Shown here piece after piece: positions 24,791-32,720 of a DNA stretch of 64,000 nucleotides. The notes beneath the pieces were generated by a model. That model was not told the DNA's origin. It worked only from the letters and a program-made list of their open reading frames with translations, and did not search any database. Made by a program: the position numbers and the translations under genes. Origin of the DNA: Pelagibius sp. Alg239-R121 (GTDB lineage Bacteria > Pseudomonadota > Alphaproteobacteria > Kiloniellales > Kiloniellaceae); assembly GCF_947331435.1 (NCBI RefSeq), contig NZ_CAMZOF010000005.1, positions 62,001 to 126,000 on the forward strand, given 5' to 3'. How positions within the stretch are numbered: the stretch's first letter is position 1; the number at the start of each line of letters is the position of its first letter.

Positions 24791-25372
24791 TCTACTACAC
24801 AGCTCCAATATGGGCGCTCTATTACTCGCACCCCCATCCGGCTCCCGATCCACGGCCTGTATCCGTCGTCAGGGTCCCTTTGGAGGTTTCTGTATTCTAT
24901 CAATCAAGTAACGACCGCACTGCCTCAAATTATATCCATGGCGCCGTCCAACCGGCATATCAGAAAACTCTTCCCTGTTCCCAGGGCTATCCCCTGAGGT
25001 TTCTCTGGCTAAGTCACTGAAATACCGAAAATGTTGCACAACAATCCACAGCCTTTAACTAAGTTGTACCTCAACTTGTGGTGAGAGAGCTACTGAAATT
25101 CGCACCACGCCTGTGAGACCAATTGCCAATGACCGGGTCTCGATTGGCGAGTCCATTGTCTCCCGATCGCGCATTCCGCCGGGCCCATGCCGCGACTCAA
25201 CCAAGAGTCCAATCTGAGTCCAATCGCCCTCCCGCTGACCGAGCATCCAACGTGAGACCGCGACGCGATGGTCTCTGCGCTCCGCAGGCCGTGACCGCCT
25301 TAAATCCATGTCAGCGAAGATTCCCGCTTACACCCCCGGCACAATATTTCTTCCAAGCACCGCATTGCCCTA
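24791..25372. other. Intergenic region upstream of csp and tRNA-Leu
   Basis: About 580 bp with csp leaving to the left and the tRNA to the right. It should hold the csp promoter and leader. Short frames on both strands have random-looking translations. No repeat or hairpin of note. Confidence 0.5.
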
Positions 25373-25400
25373 TTGCCAAGCTCGCCTCCATGACTATCAT
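25373..25400 (+). promoter_or_regulatory. Candidate tRNA-Leu promoter
   Basis: TTGCCA (25373-25378) and TATCAT (25395-25400) are 16 bp apart and end 12 bp before the mature tRNA, consistent with a sigma70-type promoter. Confidence 0.5.
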
Positions 25401-25412
25401 GCCGCCGCATAA

Positions 25413-25499
25413 GCCCCCGTGGCGGAATTGGTAGACGCGGCAGACTCAAAATCTGTTGCCTTCACGGGCGTGCCTGTTCGAGTCAGGCCGGGGGCACCA
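25413..25499 (+). tRNA. tRNA-Leu (CAA)
   Basis: An 87-nt class II tRNA with encoded CCA. The acceptor stem GCCCCCG pairs with CGGGGGC. The D-arm contains AATTGGTAGACGC. The anticodon stem GCAGA/TCTGT encloses loop CTCAAAA, giving anticodon CAA (reads UUG). A long variable arm (TGCCTTCACGGGCGT region) and the T-arm with GTTCGAGTC complete it. The 3' end is directly followed by sequence with mobile-element character. Confidence 0.97.
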
Positions 25500-25632
25500 T
25501 CTAGTTTCAAGCGTTTAGCGCAATCCCCGCAAACAACTTAACACGAATTACTTGAATGGTTTTCGGGTCGATCCGGAAGTACCGTTCGAGTTTAAGTGAC
25601 TTTTGTAAGTGGAACGTTCCGCGCCAAGTCGT

Positions 25633-25959
25633 ATGAGTGTGGGTGTAGATCGTTCTTTAGTTGCGCGATCAGTCTTCGTTGTCGGTGCCGCGATAGTGAA
25701 GGGGGATGCGAGGTGGCTCTTGAACCTGATCGGGATCGAAGATCGTAGCAAGGTCCTGTCGGTCGAGGTCGATTTCTCTCGCTTCGCCTGGGGTGATCAA
25801 GTTGCTCAGTCGGCGGTGGAGGCCTTCTGTCAGAGGCTGGGTGGCGCGATCACGGTCGATCGTTACTGGATTTTAGTGCACAAAAAATTCAGTTTTTTCT
25901 ACCGTAAACGACACGCACACCTGCAATGCCTTGTTTTTCTTGGTTACGATTCACGGTAA
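25633..25959 (+). CDS. Hypothetical protein in element remnant
   Basis: A frame of 108 codons starting at ATG 25633, without a recognisable ribosome-binding site. Codon use is less GC-rich than in neighbouring genes. The translation has plausible alternating segments (VARSVFVVGAAIVKGDARW, SVEVDFSRFAWGDQVAQSAVEAF), but I recognise no family. It lies between tRNA-Leu and a broken integrase, so it may be a leftover cargo gene or not a gene at all. Confidence 0.3.
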   Translation: MSVGVDRSLVARSVFVVGAAIVKGDARWLLNLIGIEDRSKVLSVEVDFSRFAWGDQVAQSAVEAFCQRLGGAITVDRYWILVHKKFSFFYRKRHAHLQCLVFLGYDSR

Positions 25960-26075
25960 TCACCGTTCCTGTCGTGGTGACGAAGAGTGCAATTAAATCC
26001 ATGACCAGTACGAGCCCATCAACCATAAAAAAATATGTGTGTATGGCAATTGACGGTTTCAAGCGATACCGGGTG

Positions 26076-26450
26076 TCAGTCGTGCGCTTTCGATTCCAAC
26101 CATTGTAGGAAGGCGGAGACTGCCGTTTTGTCTGTTCGCACATTGTCACGCTCGAGGATGTCATAGCACGTCTTTAGCGTGTGACCGGTAATGGACGCGA
26201 TCTGCGGGACGTTGACGCCGGCTTCGCCCAACCGCGCGACGGCTGTATGCCGCAGGCGCATGAACCATAGCTCAGACATTTCAGGCCGTTCCTCTACCGC
26301 CGAGGTGCGGACATCGCGGAAAACGTGCCCAAAAGCGTGATCGCTGTATGAGCGGCCGGTGCGTTCGGAGGCGATCAGCGTGGTAGGAAGTACGTCGCGG
26401 CTAGACCAGCGTTCGGCCTCCTCCTCTAGACGGTGCGTCAGCGTGTTCAC
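26076..26450 (-). pseudogene. Tyrosine recombinase (phage-type integrase), C-terminal remnant
   Basis: About 124 codons that match the C-terminal third of phage-type tyrosine recombinases: RTGRSYSDHAFGHVFRDVR, then MRLRHTAVARLGEAGVNVPQIASITGHTLKT. The box II Arg and the GH histidine are kept. By alignment from memory the His of HxxR is Met and the position of the nucleophilic Tyr is Asn. The N-terminal DNA-binding and first catalytic parts are absent: the frame begins at a GTG overlapping the nadC stop, where an intact gene would need 200 or more further residues. It points towards tRNA-Leu, a usual insertion site, so this looks like the decayed end of an integrated element. Confidence 0.75.
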
Positions 26451-27304
26451 CCCATATCCAACCCGACATCCAATGACGCTGTGCTATGGGTCAGCCAGCC
26501 CAGCGACAGCAGGTCGACGCCGGCCTCTGCATAGCCTCGCAGTTTGCCGGGGCGCAGGCCGCCGGACGCCTCAGTAACGGCGCGGCCCGAGACCAACTTT
26601 ACGGCGTCCTTAAGCGTATCCGGCTTCATGTTGTCCAGCAGGACGGCGTCGACGCCGATCTCCATCGCCTCGCGCAGCTGCGCCAGGTTATCCACCTCCA
26701 CTTCGATTTTCACCATGTGACCCAGAGATGTTCGGGCGCGCTCGATGGCCAGGCGCAGCCCACAGGCTGCCGCGATGTGGTTGTCCTTGATCAGGACCGC
26801 ATCGAACAGGCCGAAGCGGTGGTTGGTTCCGCCACCGACGCGCACGGCGTATTTTTCCAAGGCGCGCAGGCCGGGGGTTGTCTTGCGGGTGCAGGCAATG
26901 CGGGTGGCGGTGCCGTCGATCTCTTTGACTGCTTCGCGGGTTGCCGTGGCGATGCCGGAGAGGTGGGCCAGGATGTTGAGCGCGGTGCGCTCGCCGGTCA
27001 GGATCGCACGGGCCGGGCCGCGCAGGATAGCGATGACCGAGCCCGGCTCCACATCCGCGCCGTCGGGCTGGGCGATCTGCACCGTGACGTCAGGGTCGAG
27101 CTTACGGAAGGCTTCCAGCGCGATGGGCAGGCCGGCGATCCGGCCGGACTGCCGGGCGGCGAGCCAGGCCTCGATCTTGGCGTCGGCGGGGATCAGGGCG
27201 TTGGTGGTGATGTCGCCCGCCAGACCCAGGTCTTCATCCAGGGCGCGCGCGATGACGGCGTCATATTGCAATGGCGAGATGGGTGTGAAAGGAGGCGTGG
27301 TCAT
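26447..27304 (-). CDS. nadC: Nicotinate-nucleotide pyrophosphorylase (carboxylating)
   Basis: About 285 residues; converts quinolinate and PRPP to nicotinate mononucleotide, the third step of de novo NAD synthesis. ARALDEDLGLAGDITTNALIPADA opens the protein. LNILAHLSGIATATREAV, CTRKTTPGLRALEKYAVRVGGGTNHRFGL (PRPP/quinolinate-binding Arg and Lys) and DAVLLDNMKPD follow. The ATG at 27304 is preferred over a TTG that would start close to the nadB stop. Third gene of nadABC. Its stop codon overlaps the start of an integrase remnant, so a deletion or insertion boundary falls exactly at its end, but the protein appears intact. Confidence 0.96.
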   Translation of the reverse strand: MTTPPFTPISPLQYDAVIARALDEDLGLAGDITTNALIPADAKIEAWLAARQSGRIAGLPIALEAFRKLDPDVTVQIAQPDGADVEPGSVIAILRGPARAILTGERTALNILAHLSGIATATREAVKEIDGTATRIACTRKTTPGLRALEKYAVRVGGGTNHRFGLFDAVLIKDNHIAAACGLRLAIERARTSLGHMVKIEVEVDNLAQLREAMEIGVDAVLLDNMKPDTLKDAVKLVSGRAVTEASGGLRPGKLRGYAEAGVDLLSLGWLTHSTASLDVGLDMG

Positions 27305-27343
27305 CGGGTTGGGTTCCGGTTTCGTTACGGGAGGCAATTTGGA

Positions 27344-28987
27344 TCAGATCAAGTCGGTGAGGGTCAGGATCTGATGATGGGCCCAGACGGGATTGGGCGC
27401 GGGCAGGTCGGCCCGAAAATGCGCGCCGCGGCTCTCCTCACGGCGGAGGGCAGTTTGCAGGATCAAACGGGCGGCCAGCAGGCTGTTACGCAGTTCACTC
27501 CACCGCTGCAGGTCGTCGAAACCCGGTTGCCTGCTGTTGCTGACTGTACACTGCAGGCTATTGAATTCGGTTTGGAGTCTGCCCAGCTTTGTCACTGCTT
27601 TCGACAAACCCTGCGGATCGCGCACGAGGCCGGCGTGGCGCGACATGGCGCTGCGGATTTGATGGGTCAGGTCGGCGAGCTTATTTACCTGGCCTGTTGG
27701 CATCTTCGGGAGAGGAATGTCGGGAACAGCCGCTTCGGCTACGGTTTCGCCGCCTGAACGCTCGGCTACGGCTTCGCCGTCTGAACGCAGGGCCGCCGCG
27801 ACCCGCCGTGCGAAGACCAGGGATTCGAGCAGGGAGTTGCTGGCCAGACGGTTGGCGCCGTGCACACCGGTTGCCGCCGCCTCGCCACAGGCCCAGAGGC
27901 CCGAGACCGAGCTACGGCCGTCCGCATCCGTGCGAATGCCGCCCATGTGATAGTGCGCGGCGGGGGCCACCGGCACCGGGGTTCGGGTTGGCTCGTATCC
28001 CGCCGCGCGGCAGAGAGCGAGGCATTGCGGAAAAGCATTCTCGCCCGCCGAGTCCAGCGCAGGCCGCAGATCGAGCGTGATATTTTGCCCCTGCAATCGC
28101 CGCCGCCCGATTGCCCGTGCGACCACATCGCGGGGAGCCAGATCGACCAGCGGATGTTCCGCCGTCATGAAAGGCACGCCCGCGTCGTCGAGCAGGCGGG
28201 CTCCGGCACCGCGCAAGGCCTCGGTCATCAGGTCCAGCCGCTGGCCACCGTTCCGATCCTTAGGCAGCAAGGCCGTGGGGTGGAACTGCATGAACTCCAG
28301 GTCGCTCAATTCGGCACCGGCGCGGGAGGCCAGGGCGAGGCCGTCGCCCGTGGCGCCGGCTGCGTTTGTGGTCTCCAGCCAGAGCGCGCCGCTGCCGCCA
28401 CTCGCCAGAACCACAGCACGCGTCCGGTAACGGATCCAACCTTGGTCCTTCTGATAGGTGAGCAGCCCGGTGACCCGGCTGTCCTCGCACAGCAGGTCGA
28501 TGGCCAGGGCCGAAGTCGCGATCGTGATGGAAGGGCAGCATGTAACTTGTGCCAGGAGAGTTTCGACGAGCGCTCGGCCGGTGCTGTCGCCGTCGGCATG
28601 GAGGATCCGGGGCAGGCTGTGGGCGGCTTCGCGGCCCAGCTTCAGGCGGTGGTTCGCGTCGCGGTCGGCGGGAAAGCCGCGGGCGATCAGATCCTTGACC
28701 GCGGGAATTCCCTCCCAGACTAGGTGCCGAACCCGGTCTCGGTCGGACAGACCGGCACCGGCCGCCAGCGTGTCTTCGCCGTGCCGCTCCGCCGAGTCAC
28801 CGGCCCCTAATGCTGCGGCAATGCCGCCCTGGGCCAATGGACTGGAGCCGCTGGCGGCCTGTGGAGTCTTGGTCAGAACCGTGACCGGCGTGGGCGCCAA
28901 TGCCAGCGCGCAGGCGAGGCCGGCGGCACCTGAGCCGACGATGACGACGGGTGTCTCGATGCGCGTGATGTGAGGACCTTTTATCAT
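27344..28987 (-). CDS. nadB: L-aspartate oxidase
   Basis: A 547-residue FAD enzyme that oxidises aspartate to iminoaspartate. The dinucleotide motif VIVGSGAAGLACALALA is at about residues 12-28. SSPLAQGGIAAALGAGDSAERH and the substrate loop LEFMQFHPTAL follow. The HYHMGGIRTDADGRSSVSGLWACGEAAATGVHGANRLASNSLLE region is diagnostic of the succinate dehydrogenase/NadB group. The ATG at 28987 lies eight bases after the nadA stop, giving tight coupling. The C-terminus contains a short Ser/Glu/Ala-rich insertion (about 400-430) before the helical domain. Confidence 0.96.
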   Translation of the reverse strand: MIKGPHITRIETPVVIVGSGAAGLACALALAPTPVTVLTKTPQAASGSSPLAQGGIAAALGAGDSAERHGEDTLAAGAGLSDRDRVRHLVWEGIPAVKDLIARGFPADRDANHRLKLGREAAHSLPRILHADGDSTGRALVETLLAQVTCCPSITIATSALAIDLLCEDSRVTGLLTYQKDQGWIRYRTRAVVLASGGSGALWLETTNAAGATGDGLALASRAGAELSDLEFMQFHPTALLPKDRNGGQRLDLMTEALRGAGARLLDDAGVPFMTAEHPLVDLAPRDVVARAIGRRRLQGQNITLDLRPALDSAGENAFPQCLALCRAAGYEPTRTPVPVAPAAHYHMGGIRTDADGRSSVSGLWACGEAAATGVHGANRLASNSLLESLVFARRVAAALRSDGEAVAERSGGETVAEAAVPDIPLPKMPTGQVNKLADLTHQIRSAMSRHAGLVRDPQGLSKAVTKLGRLQTEFNSLQCTVSNSRQPGFDDLQRWSELRNSLLAARLILQTALRREESRGAHFRADLPAPNPVWAHHQILTLTDLI

Positions 28988-28994
28988 CGGGAGG

Positions 28995-30008
28995 TCAGCG
29001 CACCGCCAGCATGCGTTGGACCGAGGCGCGCGCTTTCTCCGCGATGGCCTCGGGTACTTCGACCCGCGGCTCAAGCGTCAGCAGTGCCTGGCGGATATTG
29101 TCCAGGGTGATGCGCTTCATGTGGGGGCAGAGGTTGCAGGGGCGGGTGAACTCCACCTCGGGCACTTCGGCGGCGACGTTATCGCTCATGGAACATTCGG
29201 TCAGCATGACCACGCGCTTCGGCTGCTCGCGCTTGACGTAGCTGATCATCTCCGCGGTCGAGCCCACGAAATCCGATGCATCGAGCACGTCCGGCGGGCA
29301 CTCGGGATGGGCGACGATCACCACATCATCGAGGTTCTCGCGGTAGCGCTGGATCTCCTCGCCGGTGAAGCGCTCGTGCACCTCGCAGTGGCCGTGCCAG
29401 CTGATCACCTTCACCTTGGTCTGCCTGGCGACGTAGCTGGCCAGATACTCATCCGGAATAAAGATCACTTCGTCGCAGCCCAGGGATTCGACGATCTTCA
29501 CCGCGTTGCCGGAAGTGCAGCAGATGTCGGCGGCGGCTTTTACCTCGGCGGTGGTGTTGACGTAGGTCACGACGGGCACGCCCGGGTGCGCTGTTCTCAG
29601 GCGTTCCACGTCGGCGCCGGTGATCGCCGTGGCGAGCGAGCAACCGGCTTTGGCATCGGGGATCAGCACGGTCTTTTCCGGATTGAGCAGCTTCACCGTC
29701 TCGGCCATGAAATGGACCCCGGCCATCACGATCACCTCGGCATCGCTCTCCGTCGCCCGTCGCGCAAGCGCTAGGGAATCACCAACGATATCGGAGACGC
29801 AGTGGTAGATTTCCGGGGTCTGGTAGTTATGGGCGAGTACGACCGCATTGCGCTCCCGTTTCAGCTTCAGGACGTCGGCGACCAGACCGGCGTGCTGCGG
29901 CCATTCCATGGGCGGGATGACCCGTTTGACCCGTTCGTAAAGCGCGGCGCTGTCGAGAGGCGCAGGGGCTGTCGCTGCGGTGGCCTGGCTGGACAGGGCG
30001 GTAGTCAT
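28995..30008 (-). CDS. nadA: Quinolinate synthase
   Basis: A 337-residue 4Fe-4S enzyme that condenses iminoaspartate with dihydroxyacetone phosphate to quinolinate. [23 protein letters not shown] is near the N-terminus. The cluster cysteines are expected in [20 protein letters not shown] and the C-terminal [20 protein letters not shown] precedes the ATG. First gene of the nadABC operon; upstream lie two operator-like palindromes and a TTGATT/TATATA-type promoter, consistent with control by the adjacent nadQ product. Confidence 0.96.
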   Translation of the reverse strand: MTTALSSQATAATAPAPLDSAALYERVKRVIPPMEWPQHAGLVADVLKLKRERNAVVLAHNYQTPEIYHCVSDIVGDSLALARRATESDAEVIVMAGVHFMAETVKLLNPEKTVLIPDAKAGCSLATAITGADVERLRTAHPGVPVVTYVNTTAEVKAAADICCTSGNAVKIVESLGCDEVIFIPDEYLASYVARQTKVKVISWHGHCEVHERFTGEEIQRYRENLDDVVIVAHPECPPDVLDASDFVGSTAEMISYVKREQPKRVVMLTECSMSDNVAAEVPEVEFTRPCNLCPHMKRITLDNIRQALLTLEPRVEVPEAIAEKARASVQRMLAVR

Positions 30009-30039
30009 GATTCTTCTCCGAGGGTTCTAAAAGTATTTA

Positions 30040-30076
30040 TGCTCATTTCGAGCAATATATATACTCTAAACGAGCA
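30040..30076 (-). promoter_or_regulatory. Double NadQ-type operator in front of nadA
   Basis: Two palindromes, TGCTC-N5-GAGCA (30040-30054, perfect) and its partner TACTC-N5-GAGCA (30062-30076, one mismatch), are centred 22 bp apart, about two helical turns. The outer halves also form TTATGCTC/GAGCATAA. On the minus strand they overlap a likely promoter (TTGATT then TATATA). NadQ binding is inferred from the adjacent regulator gene. Confidence 0.65.
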
Positions 30077-30289
30077 TAATCAAGAAAAATCTGTTTCAAA
30101 GAAAACTGCCGGAGGGTTCAGAGGGGATGACTTGCCGGTCGACAGGCACTAGGTCGCCGTTACTCAGTTAAGGGCCGCTCAAGGGGATAGGAGACATTCA
30201 ATGGAGCCATGCGTTGGCCACCGGGTGAATGTCGCCAGACAGCAGATGAGGCATCGGGGACACCCGGCATCGTATTTCACTGGTGGGTG

Positions 30290-30345
30290 TTACGCGGTGA
30301 GCGTTACCCGATAATCCTCACCCGGTGATCTTCACGCGGTAAATA
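30290..30345. repeat. Four degenerate 14-bp tandem units
   Basis: Units start at 30290, 30304, 30318 and 30332 with the shared pattern TYACSCGRTRA. They lie between nadQ and nadA, just past the end of nadQ. The rest of the roughly 420-bp gap (30009-30432) holds the nadA operators and no gene. Confidence 0.6.
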
Positions 30346-30432
30346 TCATGGAGGAACCGGACGCGCAGCGATGTTTCCGCCGCGGCCTTCATGGGATCGG
30401 CACCGTGATGCCGAGACGTTGCGACCAGAGGC

Positions 30433-31488
30433 TTATTCGGCGGCGCGCAGGTTGGGAAGGCCGACGCCGACCGCAGAGCGTTCACGCATGACCTCGCGGC
30501 GGAAGCGATAGAGCTCTGCGGGCCGGCCGCGGCCGCTGGCATCCCGGCGCCCCGTCGGTTCGACCAATTCGCCGGTAAAGAGCATCCGGCGGAAATTCTG
30601 TTTATGCAGGCGCACGCCCGCCAGGGCTTCGACCACACGCTGCAGCTGCAGAAGTGTGAAGTCCTTGGGCAGCAGTTCAAAGACCACGGGCCGATAGGCG
30701 AGCTTTCCGCGGATCCGGCTGAGCGCAGTTGCCAGGATGCGGCGGTTGTCGAGCGCCAGGGGCGGACTGAGCTGCCGCGCGGTCTCCACTAACTCTGGAT
30801 CCGGTGGGATGTCGTCGCTGCCATTCAGCAGCTGCAATTGTTGGTGATCCCGGTGAGCCTCGAGCACCAGCCCGACTTCATAGAGCAACTCATAGCGCTC
30901 AAGCGTGCGAATGCGGTCGAGCTCGGCGGGCGCCTTCAACCCGAAGCAGACGGAAACGCGCTCCTCACGCTGACTGCGTTGAGATCGGTCCCCGGCTTGC
31001 CGGATCCAGCGCCGCAGAGCCGGGCGGATCACCTTTTCGACCACCTTTGGCGTGCCGTCGCGGCAGTCTTCCCAAGGGAGAAAGCGGTACCAGTCCTGCC
31101 AGTCGGCCTCGCCACTGCCTGCCACGTCGGATTCGTGGGTCAGCGCCAGATAGGCGATCGATACAACGCGTGGGCCGCCCTGCAACTCCGGCAGATCCCG
31201 GTATTGATCACCGAAGGTATAGAGCTGCTCCACATAGCGAAGGTCCAGTCCGGTTTGCTCCTCAACCCAATGCCGCAGACCGAGCTCAAGCGTGCGGTGG
31301 CGCGTCGGATCGAACGGGCCAAAGGGCAGGGTATCCGGGCTGTCGACCTGCGAACTTTCAGAGCCGCGCTGCGCCGGGGTCGACAGGGGGTGGCTGAGCC
31401 GCCGGACAACAAGGACCCGTGGAACTTCGTCCGTAACGGCAAGAACCACGGCCGTCAGACCGACAACGATGTCCTGCGTTTCCGTCAC
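30433..31488 (-). CDS. nadQ: Nudix-related transcriptional regulator of NAD synthesis (NadQ family)
   Basis: A 351-residue protein with an N-terminal Nudix-like domain (VVGLTAVVLAVTDEVPRVLVVRR; RHRTLELGLRHWVEEQTGLDL). The region that should be a Nudix box lacks the catalytic Glu cluster, so it probably senses rather than hydrolyses a nucleotide. The C-terminal winged-helix part contains FTLLQLQRVVEALAGVRLHKQNFRRML and the basic TGRRDASGRGRPAELYRF. This layout matches NadQ (COG4111) of alphaproteobacteria, a repressor of nad genes. It lies on the same strand just upstream of nadABC. A GTG start is used; GGGGAG is 12 bases upstream. Confidence 0.88.
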   Translation of the reverse strand: MTETQDIVVGLTAVVLAVTDEVPRVLVVRRLSHPLSTPAQRGSESSQVDSPDTLPFGPFDPTRHRTLELGLRHWVEEQTGLDLRYVEQLYTFGDQYRDLPELQGGPRVVSIAYLALTHESDVAGSGEADWQDWYRFLPWEDCRDGTPKVVEKVIRPALRRWIRQAGDRSQRSQREERVSVCFGLKAPAELDRIRTLERYELLYEVGLVLEAHRDHQQLQLLNGSDDIPPDPELVETARQLSPPLALDNRRILATALSRIRGKLAYRPVVFELLPKDFTLLQLQRVVEALAGVRLHKQNFRRMLFTGELVEPTGRRDASGRGRPAELYRFRREVMRERSAVGVGLPNLRAAE

Positions 31489-31772
31489 TCTGCGCCTGTG
31501 CTCCCCAGTCCGCGGCCAGTTCCAGCCTTGTCCGCCTCGAAGAGCCGATCATAGGGAATGTCCGTTGTGGGCGCCAATCTCAAGTGGAGGATTTTGGTGC
31601 TTTCAATTCCTCTTTCCTCCTGTCGCTCAAAATTGCAGTAAAAAACAACGTATAGAAGTATGGTCTATGACTTTTAAACGGAAATGAAGTAGCTTGTGTG
31701 TTACACCCCTAGTGAGAATTACATTCGGCGTAAATTTCACCTTCAATCAACTGACACCATCAATGAGGAACT

Positions 31773-32201
31773 ATGCTTAAAATTCACCATGTACTTGTTA
31801 TCGTAGCTGCACTCGCAGTGTCTGGCTGTTCCACCTGGTCGACGGCAAAGGTTGAGCCAGCACCGGAAGCTGCCGGTACAACAGCTAAAGATTCAGGGAC
31901 AAAGGCAGAAGCTAAGGCGGCGCCAGCCGAGAAAACAAATCCGGCAGACATTCTGGTGACCAAGGATGATATCGAGGACCGGCCTTACCGTGTCCTTGGA
32001 GACATCAATGTAACGGTCAACAAGACCACCCTGTTCCATCCCGACCCAACGCCTGCCCTGGTCGATGAAGAGTTGCGTGAAGAAGCCGCGGAGCTTGGGG
32101 CCGACGCCGTAATCCTGGTGCGCTACGGCACTGTGGGCGTGGGACTTGCTAGCTGGGGCTCGTTGGACGGAAATGGTCGTGCTATTGCGTTTGAAGAGTA
32201 A
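31773..32201 (+). CDS. Putative lipoprotein
   Basis: A 142-residue exported protein with a lipoprotein signal: hydrophobic VLVIVAALAVSGC, lipobox VSGC with the acylated Cys near residue 19. An Ala/Lys/Glu-rich linker (about 25-55) leads to a compact C-terminal domain: DRPYRVLGDINVTVNKTTLF, LREEAAELGADAVILVRYG. The last segment resembles small YbjQ/heavy-metal-binding-like folds, but no family can be assigned. It overlaps a second lipoprotein gene. No Asp at +2, so outer-membrane sorting is likely. Confidence 0.78.
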   Translation: MLKIHHVLVIVAALAVSGCSTWSTAKVEPAPEAAGTTAKDSGTKAEAKAAPAEKTNPADILVTKDDIEDRPYRVLGDINVTVNKTTLFHPDPTPALVDEELREEAAELGADAVILVRYGTVGVGLASWGSLDGNGRAIAFEE

Positions 32202-32619
32202 GGTCGCCGTGATCGCGTGCCTGGGCTTGGCGGCCTGCGCGCGATCTGCGCCCGAACTGCCGGCGGACTATGCTTCGGTAAATCCACAGGCAGAGCTTTC
32301 GGAGGCGGATTTCGATCAGGCCGACCTCAAAGCGACCTGCGGAGAGATTGCGGCGGAAAAAGCTGGCATCAATAACCGCTATGGCGTTCTCGAGCGCCAG
32401 ATTACCAGCACGCGGAAAGAGGAACAGACGGCTGGATATCTGTCCGGTGTCCTTTTCCCTCCCGCGGCTTTGGCAATCGACAGAAAAGAAGAGGAAAAGG
32501 CGCGATTGGATGAGATGCAGGCGCGTCTCGATAAGTTGGGTGCTTTGTCCCGATTGAAGACTTGCCTCAAGAGCCCATTGCCGGTTGACGCTCAACTCGG
32601 GCCGTCACCCGTCCAGTAA
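32173..32619 (+). CDS. Putative lipoprotein, translationally coupled
   Basis: About 148 residues starting at ATG 32173, inside the end of the preceding lipoprotein gene (29-bp overlap, different frame). A short signal ends in LGLAACARS, giving lipobox LAAC. The mature part has a paired-cysteine pattern (KATCGEIAAEK; RLKTCLKSP) and a long charged helix (KEEEKARLDEMQARLDKLGAL) after a hydrophobic patch (GYLSGVLFPPAALAI). No family recognised. The overlap suggests the two lipoproteins are made together. A hairpin downstream may end the transcript. Confidence 0.75.
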   Translation: MVVLLRLKSKVAVIACLGLAACARSAPELPADYASVNPQAELSEADFDQADLKATCGEIAAEKAGINNRYGVLERQITSTRKEEQTAGYLSGVLFPPAALAIDRKEEEKARLDEMQARLDKLGALSRLKTCLKSPLPVDAQLGPSPVQ

Positions 32620-32658
32620 AGCGGGACGACACGATCGAGTGTGGTCAGCGCCTGCGGC

Positions 32659-32692
32659 AAAAAAAAACGGCGGTTCCGTCAGGAACCGCCGT
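32659..32692 (-). terminator. Intrinsic terminator of the PEP-CTERM gene
   Basis: Read on the minus strand: perfect 11-bp stem ACGGCGGTTCC/GGAACCGCCGT with a TGAC loop, followed by at least eight T. It lies 29 bp after the PEP-CTERM stop codon. Without a T-run on the plus strand it is a weaker terminator for the lipoprotein pair. Confidence 0.93.
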
Positions 32693-32720
32693 CAAGGGGC
32701 ACTCTATCCACGTTGCGCTG

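Noticed and set aside
25889-26164. 91-codon minus-strand frame with one hydrophobic stretch
   Set aside because: It overlaps both the hypothetical frame at 25633 and the integrase remnant and has no ribosome-binding site or recognisable family.
26486-27757. 423-codon plus-strand frame
   Set aside because: It is antisense to nadC and nadB; translation is Gly/Gln/Arg-rich and without motifs.
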